Shown here: piece by piece, positions 56,281 through 64,000 of the stretch
How positions within the stretch are numbered: the first letter of the stretch is position 1
Layout of the letters: every line of letters begins with the position of its first letter
Assembly (NCBI GenBank): GCA_947561395.2
Contig: OX387183.1
Span: 37,188,853 to 37,252,852 of the forward strand
DNA from: Buxus sempervirens
Taxonomy: Eukaryota > Streptophyta > Magnoliopsida > Buxales > Buxaceae
Direction of reading: 5' to 3'
Length of the DNA stretch: 64,000 nt
Notes under the pieces: model-generated
What the model was told of the DNA's origin: nothing
The model's input: the letters and a program-made list of their open reading frames with translations, nothing else
Databases searched by the model: none
Made by a program: the position numbers and the translations under genes

Positions 56281-57216
56281 CCGAGCGACCTAAGCTAGAT
56301 TTTAATATTTGGGGATTTTAGGTCTAAATTAATGTTTAATAATTTTTCCTAGTGATTTAATTAATGTAACACCTGTATAGGAGTTAAATTGATGTGTATA
56401 AATTGATAGAACTTAATTAGGTATTAAAACTAATAATTTGGAACCATGAATGCAAATGGGTGACTTAAAGGATAAGGTTTTGGAAATAGGGGATTAGATT
56501 AAGTTAAACATAAATTTTGGGATTAGAACCAACTCTTAATCTTTAATATAGGTCTGTGTGAATTGCTAGAATTGAAAGATAATAGAAATTATAAAACTTA
56601 ACACCTTAGGTTATAACTATAGAAATTTGGATCTTAATAAGTAATTAATTAGGGAAGTTTTAGTCAAGTCATAAGAATCTTATTTTTGCTTATGAATGTG
56701 AACTATAACCTGTCTAAACCTTTAATAATTATGTTTCGGGTACATCAATATTTATGGAATCTGATTTGGAGAATTATTAGTGGTTTTGAATGTGTTTTTC
56801 TCAAAAGGGTTTAATTTCGGGCTAATGAGATTGAGACATGTATATCACTTGAAATTGAGTTATGATAATTGATTTGAATTATTATAGTTGAAAAAGTCTT
56901 TCCGAGGCCCAAGGGGTTTTGAGAAAAAGTCTGAAATTCAAAGGCTTTCAGAGGCCCAAGGAGTTTGAGAAAAAGTCTGAAATTCAAAGGCTTTCAGAGG
57001 CCCAAAGGGTTTTGAAAAAGTCTGAAATTCAAAGGCTTTCAGAGGCCCAAGAAGCCTTTCTCTCACATTTTTTTTATTCAATTATTTTGTTTTTTTTTTG
57101 TTGTTGTTGTTGTTTTTTTGAAGCATTTTATTCAAACTCATTTCCCTTTATCATTATTTAAAGGTTAAAGGAAGATTTTAGTGGGAGAAACTGATTAAAG
57201 TTGAATATTCCGCGAA
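56281..57216. other. Unclassified AT-rich DNA with a 45-46-bp tandem repeat
   Basis: No domain recognised. Tandem units of AAAAAGTCTGAAATTCAAAG plus GCTTTCAGAGGCCCAA recur at 56924, 56970 and 57015, with a partial copy before (56889). T-rich stretches follow (57066-57118). It may be the remnant of an older LTR element. Confidence 0.6.
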
Positions 57217-57349
57217 AACCGTATACACAGTACGGTCCAGCCCTGCCCGTATTCAAATTACGAGCAAGCTATGACCGTATGGAAATCACGGGCGAGCCCA
57301 GCCCGTATAACTAATACGGGCAAGCCCAGCCCGTGTACTAAATGCGGTT
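57217..57349. repeat. Five CCGTA palindromes at exact 28-bp steps
   Basis: Centres 57227, 57255, 57283, 57311 and 57339. Arms AACCGTA/TACGGTC, GCCCGTA/TACGAGC, GACCGTA/CACGGGC, GCCCGTA/TACGGGC and GCCCGTG/TGCGGTT; 7-nt loops and 7-nt spacers. Related to the array in LTR I but not inside a recognised LTR. Confidence 0.92.
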
Positions 57350-58552
57350 TTACAGAACTTTGTTATATTTTTCCAGTTTTTACATGGTTTGATCACTTTG
57401 ATTGCTCATCCAAACATACGGTTCACCCATTGTAGAGCTTCTAAACTGTCCCAAAGTGGACCTTGACCTATTTGCAAAACACATGCTTAGGAGGGCACAC
57501 GTACCCTCCAAATTGACACCATACTCATACTTTGGTACCCTTTTGTTGCCTCTTGTACAAACATTGGGTAGGATTGATTCTAAACAGAGTTAGAGACTCT
57601 TCCAATGGGCTACACCATGCTTAAGAACATGCATATTTGGGACCAATTTTGTCCCCAAACCAATGGGCACCCTGACACCCCTATGACATGAATACAATGT
57701 AGAAAAATAGGATTACCTTGTTACCTTGTTTACCTTCAATATGGCATCTGCATTATGCCTTGGTTTGTAAGCCATGCAAACGGCCTTCCCACAATTACAA
57801 ACCCATATTCCCACGTAATTGTGTATTTTAGCCAAAAACATGTATCTCCACCTTCAAGCATAGGGGTTTTGGGTTTTGGCTTAATGGCAACTTAGCACTC
57901 AAGCCTAGTGATGACCAGAATCCCAGATCCACATTATTATCACATCATTGGCCCAAAGTTCTAAGGTAAATGTTTTCACTTTCGCTTTCCGAAGTATCGA
58001 CCTCGTTGCGCCAAGCTACACACATTCGGGTTCAACTTCCTATAGGTTAAGGGTAGGCTGTGTAAAAAAATAAAATGTGCACAGTGCATTGTAAAAATAG
58101 GGTGCATTCACACCGTCCCAAACCCTTGCCACTCTTTTCGCAGCCATGCATAAACAAACCAGGGCATAATAGGAAAGCATATTTAAAGTAAACAAGTAAA
58201 TAAAGCAATCCTATAGCACCTAAAACATGCTCATAAAAAAAATCATCTAATCATGCAAACATATGATCATGTTATACACCCAAAAACGCATCATGGAGAT
58301 CATGCTGAAAATTAAAACATGCTATCATAAAAATATAGCAAGAAATAAACATGGTTCAGCAAAACGAACCTCCCCTACGCATGTTTGTAGAAACAATCCT
58401 ATAAATCAAAATTAAGCATGTTTCTACCCCCATGAATTCTTAAGCCATAATTCAAATTTAAAACATACCCAACATACTTAAGAACACAAAATAGCAAGCA
58501 AATCCAAAATATCAAAAACATGAACTAACACAAAAAGGCTGAAATCCTCAAA
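57350..58552 (-). mobile_element. Leader of element I (minus strand), no coding sequence
   Basis: Lies downstream of the PBS of LTR I on the minus strand. It has no recognisable gag or pol and is presumably a deleted element; its left limit is unclear. The stretch ATCATG/CATGATC-rich (58190-58350) is AT-rich filler. Confidence 0.45.
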
Positions 58553-58570
58553 TCCCCAGCAGAGTCGCCA
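58553..58570 (-). other. Primer-binding site beside LTR I
   Basis: Minus strand TGGCGACTCTGCTGGGGA, 2 nt from the LTR end. It differs by one base from the PBS of element Z, so I is a 5' LTR. Confidence 0.8.
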
Positions 58571-58572
58571 GT

Positions 58573-60380
58573 TGTGAGACATGGGAAAAAATCAGAAAAT
58601 CCAATGACTTCCTCTATCATCACGCGGGATTAAATAAAACAAAGAGTCGCCACCATTCAATTTAGGTGTGAATGGACACCAAAATATTAAATAAGCACAA
58701 AAGGCAATTTTAGGGTAAAAATAACCCTCCTAAAAAAAACCAGAGATAGGTAAGGAGATTAGGTTATGAACAGGGGAATGTGTTAGGCACCCCTATTCAT
58801 CCACACAAGGTGGTTGCCAGGTATTGTTCATGTTTTACAAAGAAAAAAAAACTTGACATAAAAATCACAAAAATCACAAAAAAGACAAAATTGTATGGTT
58901 TTTTCATACGAATAGCCTGATTGATCCAGAACTTTCAAATATGATCATGCCATTCCTAGGCTTTCATGATCAAAATAAAATTAAGATAAAATCAGATAAA
59001 ATCAATTTAAAGTGAAAAATCCAAAAATCTAGCTTCTAGTCAAATTCTAGAAATCTAGAAAAATATGATTTTTATAAAATATTTCAAAATTGAACTTGAA
59101 TAGTCCAGGACATAGATATAGCCCATATTTCACATTAAATCTGAAAATCAAAACCAAAAACACCCACGTTGATGAAGAACATCAAAAGGGGCGAACTTAG
59201 ACCGTAGGGTCTTCTCTCAATAATGAAAAATGATTTAAAAACCACTTCATGAAACCCTAGAATTTATTTTCAGGCTTTTGGATCCAGATCTATCATATTG
59301 ATCATGATAAATCCAAGATCTTAGCCTAAAATCACAAAAATCATGAAAACAGTGCTGTAGGTGCAAAAGTGGTGAAAAGTCCAAATTTTATCAAAAAGTG
59401 GGGATCTCATGTTATAAACATCATGGATTCATGTTATTCATTCAGATTCATCATTAAAACAATTAAAACATGATCAAGATATTTAAAGCAGCCACATCTC
59501 ACAGATTAGAGCACATGGGGGTCTACCCTACGGATCCACCTGTTCTCTTTTCCCCTAGCTCTCTCTTCACGTTTTATGGCTAGAGAGACTCTTAAGGTAC
59601 TTGGAGATAGGTTTGGTTATACAAACACAATCACAGGCCTTATTCTAGAAAAAAGGAGAAAAATAGATATGGGGTTCTATTCTAGGGATCCACCTGTTCT
59701 CTTTTCCCCTAGCTCTCTCTTCACGTTTTACGGCTAGAGAGACTCTTGAGGTACTTGGAGGCAAGTTTAGGAATACTAGATACAAAAGTGGCCTTATTCT
59801 ACAGCAATAGAGAAGATCCTATTATCTCTAGAATTGAAAACCGAAAATAAAAGGGAAAAGGGACTTACCTGGATTGAGCAGGCAGGGCAGTAGGGATTCC
59901 TCTCTTCTCTTGGAGCTCCTTGGACTTCAAATTTTCGTGGCCCCTAGCCTAAGAATCTCACCTCTATTTATAGGCAAGTACAGGGGCAAGGCTGGTCCAG
60001 AAGGATATATCCTGATCCTCAGGATAGAGTGAAAGTTGGAGATAAGGCCCATCCATAGCCAACCAAGGTGGCTTCAGCGAATAAAAGACATAATTCGCTC
60101 ATTTAAAGGGATATTGGACTAAAGATAAAACTCAGAAATCGAGAGAAGAACAAAACTCGCACGAGTCTTAAGTGACCGTAAATGATTTACGGTCCAATGG
60201 TGCCTGTATTATCATTACGGGCGCTACGTGCCCGTATGCAAAATTCAGGCATGCCTAGCCCGTAGTGGCAATACGGTCCAGGCTCTAATTATTGATTTTC
60301 ATGCAATTTTGGCCTATTTTGAATTCCAATTAATGTTTTCATTATTTCCTCATTTTGTAGTGCAATTTGGGGTGTCTACA
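58573..60380 (-). mobile_element. Family-2 5' LTR I (1808 bp)
   Basis: Plus strand begins TGTGAGACATGGG and ends TTTGGGGTGTCTACA. It is shorter than X, F and H. TATA at 59974-59964 (minus CTATAAATAG). It contains two copies of a TTCCCCTAGCTCTCTCTTCACG block (59540-59610 and 59700-59765). A PBS on its left marks it as a 5' LTR. The partner 3' LTR is not in the window. Confidence 0.85.
60174..60278. repeat. Four CCGTA palindromes at exact 28-bp steps (LTR I)
   Basis: Centres 60184, 60212, 60240 and 60268. The first is GACCGTA-7-TACGGTC (perfect); others have GCCCGTA or GCCTGTA with TACGGGC, TTCAGGC or TACGGTC. Edge 200 bp from the TATA box. Confidence 0.92.
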
Positions 60381-60703
60381 ATCCTACTCCTACATCTTCT
60401 AGAGACATGATCAACGATATTCAAATTTAATTCAATCATAAATCATGTTAAAATTTAGAGAATTTTTCATCTATGCACATAATTGTTAAACTCAATCCCA
60501 AGCAAACTAAGCAACGATTAATCTCCAAAATTCATCTGCAAATCCAAGGAAACCGAGTGTTGCTTACCTGAGATAAGCAAAGATTACTAGAACTTTGAAT
60601 TCTTCGACCTCAATCAACTTAGAGCTCCAAATTTGCTTGCCGATGGATCACTGATCGAACAGAATCAAATTTGATTAGATCTAAATTAACTTATGGTTGT
60701 TCT
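60381..60703. other. Unclassified spacer between LTR I and LTR E
   Basis: 323 bp of AT-rich DNA with no reading frame, RNA gene or repeat that I recognise. It could be pre-insertion host DNA or part of a third element. Confidence 0.5.
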
Positions 60704-61274
60704 TGTAAGCACCTCATTTTTGTGCTCCCAGAAGAGCTGGAAATGCAAAACTCGACTAAAAAGTCAAACCCTGAGGGGTCGAAATTTGACTTTTTGATCA
60801 AGTGAAAATTGTCCACCTTGCCTTATCTCAAGGGATAGAGAATCCCGACACGAGTCCAACGCAACTGAGTTTGCTGGAATCGGAGTTCGGATAAGGGTTC
60901 TGTGGGCTAGTCAAACTTGAGGATGAGCCGAAAGTTGACTTTTCCTTGAACCCCGTGCCTAGTGCTTAGCCCTATTTCATTGAATGGAGGGCTCCGATAC
61001 GAGTATAACGCAATTAAGTTTGCTCAAATGGGAGTTCAGATGAAGGAGATATGAGCTGTCGAAGTTTCCGCGTAGCAAAACCGGAAACTGCACATGTGGC
61101 ATAGGAACTGCCACGTGGCAGCCAACGCAGCAAAATATCTCGGGGACTAAATCTTGAATATCCAAAAATCTCAAGGACTAAACAAAAATTCGTACGGGGC
61201 AATCCGTAGATATCCAAAAGTGTCAAATCGGTCGAATCGGTCAAGTCGAAGGGCAAATCAGTAATTTTTTGATT

Positions 61275-61522
61275 TGTATCCGGTCAAATATGCCGGATAC
61301 ACATACCCCAGTGTGTAACCGACATCAAATGCCGTATACAAAAAGATTTTCACGCGAGATTCGCGCCGATCACCAGACAAATTCGCGGCGACATTTAATT
61401 TTCGAATGATCATGTTTTGTATCTGGCATTGAATGCTGGATACAAAGGAGCACCTGTGTAACTGGCCATGAAGGCCGGATATGAAGAGGGCTTAGTGTAT
61501 CCGGCCTGAGTTGCCGGATACA
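61275..61522. repeat. Promoter palindrome runs in LTR E (2 + 3, 39-bp steps)
   Basis: Starts 61275 and 61314, a 104-bp interval, then 61418, 61457 and 61496. It is the mirror layout of LTRs C and D, as expected from the opposite orientation. The last palindrome ends 11 bp before the TATA box. Confidence 0.95.
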
Positions 61523-62980
61523 TTAAGTTTGTCTATAAAAGTCAAACAGCAGCTCATTTCCGGGGGTTGGCTTCCTTTGGCTGTTCTCCAGCTCTCTTCT
61601 CTCACTTGCTCCCCTCCGAACCTTGCTTCTTTCAACCCCATTTGCCTTCCACCACCTCTCCACACCATCCCAAGCCACCCTTATCACCCTTCTCCTTCTC
61701 CCTCTCCATCTTTACTACAGTAAGAAGGTGGTAGTTTTTGCTGGTGCAAGAGGAGGAACTCTACAACTGCTGTCCAACCTCAAGGAGGAGTCTTCACCCC
61801 GTGCTAGGGCATAAGAACCTTCAGGTAAGGTTCCTCATCACTTTATGTAGTACATATATTAAAATGGATTTTTTTTAAGGAGTTCAAGGAATCTGATCTC
61901 CCACTGCTGTATGGCTGTGTTAGTGCTTCTTTGCATGCGTTTTCTTCCATAGTTCGGTAATATAGTGGCCTCCAAGGGCAAGTGAGCCCCCCATGCATGA
62001 TTTTCAGATAGAATGAGAAGCTTTGTTGTCCCATTCTAAGGCACCAAGTGTTCTGTTTTGAGGGCCTCGGTTACTCAAGGAAGGGAGAATGTTCCCTCAT
62101 GCAAGGATTGTCTAATGTATCCCTATGTAAACCCCCTTCCCTCACCCTTCTATACATTTTCGTGGGTTTAAGTATAAAGTCTTGGGTTTAGATGTTGCTA
62201 AGAGGTGGACAAAATGCATGTTAGATCATGGTTCATCCCATTGGTTTCCTCGCATGTATTGGTTTTTTTTACCTTGTTGATTTCCTTATTTCCTGCATGC
62301 TGTGTGGATCTTTTTTCCGATTGTGGGTGGTCAAAGTATGCTTTTGTTCTTTGCATATGTATGAAAACTTGCTGCCCATTTAACCACTGCCATGATCTCT
62401 CTTATTTTGGGTTGGTGCCTTGCTGTTTTGATCCCCGAGTATGTTCCCTCTTCCCCTTATATCCACTGGTTTTAGCATGCCTGTAACCTCCAGGATAGCA
62501 GCTGTCCCAATAGAAGTGGCCTCCCCTTTGCATGCTTAACCCAGTCTCAAGCCTCCCCCACGAATGCAAGCCTCCCCCACCATACCCCCATGTGTGCATC
62601 GAAATCAGACTGAAGCTTAAGTTGCAAGCCGCTATTAGGAGTCTCGTTATATTGTGGGTTTGGTAATTAATTCATTTAGTTTGAGATGCATGCTTGGTGG
62701 ACTTCAATGGTTTATAGATTAATGAGGTGAGGTTATGAAATGTGGGGTGCTAAGACCCCATCTCAGTGCTGATGGTTGCTGGAAATGGAGGGCATCAACC
62801 TCGTTGCCCTCCCCTCTCTCCCTTGTCTAGCTAAGAAACCAAGAAAAGAAGCCAAGAGAGGAGATCCCCAAACCTGAACCAATGTGGGCCCATCCGAGGG
62901 TCCACATGACCTGCAGAAACCTCTAAGAAGCCCTTGGAAGTCACCCCAACTGCCAAAATCCAAAAAAAGGCCATTTTTGT

Positions 62981-63047
62981 GTGATCCGGCAACTCAGGCC
63001 GGATCACCTATGGCCTGTGTGTATCCAGCAACTAAGGCCGGATACAC
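62981..63047. repeat. Downstream palindrome run in LTR E
   Basis: GTGATCCGGC/GCCGGATCAC (centre 62994) and GTGTATCCAGC/GCCGGATACAC (centre 63033), 39 bp apart. Confidence 0.92.
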
Positions 63048-64000
63048 ACAGAAATGCATCTTTTTGTGTTTTGTGATCTTTGGCCGAATTTTGTGACGGT
63101 TTGAACCAAACCAAGTGAACCTATAGGGTTTCCGGGCCACCCGGAAACCCAACTTGGGATCTGGACCAATGTCCAACTTGGAAACACTAGTGGGCCTTCC
63201 AACGGGGCCCACCAAGCTCGGTAAACTCAAAGCGTGCAAATGAATGAGTTAAATAGAATGAACCATTTGAATCAGGTGGGCCAAACCCAATGCGGCCCAC
63301 CCAAACCTTATTTTGTGGATTAATGCATGAATTGCGTGGTTTGGCCGAGACCACGGGCAAGGGCCTATCGGGCCCACCAAAGCCCACTAATCAACCTAAG
63401 TTAGCGTGCAAGCCCTACACTTCTAGGACTCAGGCTTTCAAGCCTAAAATTGGGCTATGGGCCCCAAGCTCAATGACCAATCCACTCTGGCTCAAATCAA
63501 GAAGAATAAATCAAAAACATTTTGGCAACCATCATGGGGGCCCACCCAGGGGCCCGCAAACCAACGTCGGCCCACTATTTGCATGAAAACCACTTAAGCT
63601 CCAAATCTGAACCTTAATGTAAAATAAATTCACTTATCCTAAGCCCACAGGGCCTCCTAGGCTAGACAGAGGCCCACCAGGGGCACATGAGGTTGCCCAG
63701 GCCCACCAGGGACACCGTGGGCCTTCCAACGGGGCCCACCCAATCAGACTCAGACCACCTAAAGTTAAGCAAGATAAAATCAACTAAAGGGACCCACGCC
63801 AACTCAGGTGGTCCTACCAAGACTTAATCTAAATTGCATGTTGGATTAGGAACCGGGTGAGAACCAAAAGAGAGCTGACTCAAACCAGGGAACCCACGAG
63901 ACCCGTCATCCAACGGGGTGGACTGGGGTGTCTACGGACTTCCCCCGACCATAGCCGAGACCCCGACTTAGAATCTCAAGCCACAGACCAAGGCCCAAAA

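Larger units (their letters stand above)
60704..64000 (+). mobile_element. Family-1 LTR E (runs off the window)
   Basis: It starts TGTAAGCACCTCATTTTTG with no polypurine tract before it, so it is a 5' LTR or solo LTR. TATA box CTATAAAAG at 61533-61541. Palindrome starts 61275, 61314, 61418, 61457 and 61496 (39-bp steps). A downstream run has centres 62994 and 63033. The final ~1 kb matches LTR A (1-1090). Confidence 0.9.

Noticed and set aside
60381..60703. Host gene exon between LTRs I and E
   Set aside because: No frame, no splice-site pair with coding sequence, no recognisable protein.

Overview
This is intergenic DNA from a large, repeat-rich plant genome. I see no host gene, tRNA or rRNA. 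Almost every base belongs to LTR retrotransposons inserted into one another, identified by Ty3/gypsy (Tat-type) and Ty1/copia proteins, primer-binding sites, polypurine tracts, TG...CA ends and 5-bp target duplications. The accessory proteins (plant mobile domain, DUF7745-like, 'putative plant transposon protein') are plant-specific. The species cannot be named from sequence alone.

Layout. 1-1090: end of a family-1 LTR. 1091-13689: 3' half of Tat-like element X, with two antisense genes (DUF7745-like; plant mobile domain, PMD), a polypurine tract and a 3' family-2 LTR that is split by a family-1 solo LTR (8451-11515, TSD ATATC). 13690 to at least 48250: outer element Y, a Tat-type Ty3/gypsy copy. 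Its gag-protease linker (13763-14329) is separated from its protease-RT-RNaseH-integrase (36321-40617) by element Z. Y then has two antisense PMD genes (41430-47593) and an LTR at 47769. 14330-36320: element Z on the minus strand, with two ~3.1-kb LTRs, PBS, PPT and gag but no pol (TR-GAG type). A rearranged Ty1/copia element (17431-24741) sits inside Z's 3' LTR. 48908-60380: family-2 LTRs (truncated G, solo F, solo H, and 5' LTR I with PBS) with AT-rich filler between them. 60704-64000: another family-1 LTR that runs off the window.

Main discovery candidate. The promoters carry phased arrays of short palindromes. In family-2 LTRs X, F and H there are four GTATCC(G/A)(G/A)...GGATAC palindromes at exactly 39-bp steps, about 165 bp before the TATA box. 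Family-1 LTRs C, D and E have runs of the same palindrome at 39 bp, ending 10-11 bp from the TATA box, with a second run about 1.2-1.5 kb away. The antisense DUF7745-like gene in X has its own four-palindrome array ending 11 bp from its TATA. LTRs I and G use other arms (CCGTA/TACGG, ACCGCA/TGCGGT), with 28-bp steps in I. LTR B has a 33-bp array, the copia LTR has GCTGCCA/TGGCAGC palindromes, and Z's untranslated regions carry hairpin minisatellites. Several arrays show compensatory arm changes. The elements also encode PMD, DUF7745-like or PF20167-like accessory proteins. My inference, untested, is that these proteins recognise family-specific palindrome codes in the elements' own promoters.

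How the parts relate. X and Y are decayed autonomous-type elements. Z lacks pol but shares its PBS and PPT with family-2 elements, so it was probably mobilised in trans. Most reading frames are broken; the clear exceptions are the copia RT-RNaseH frame and the copia accessory ORF.
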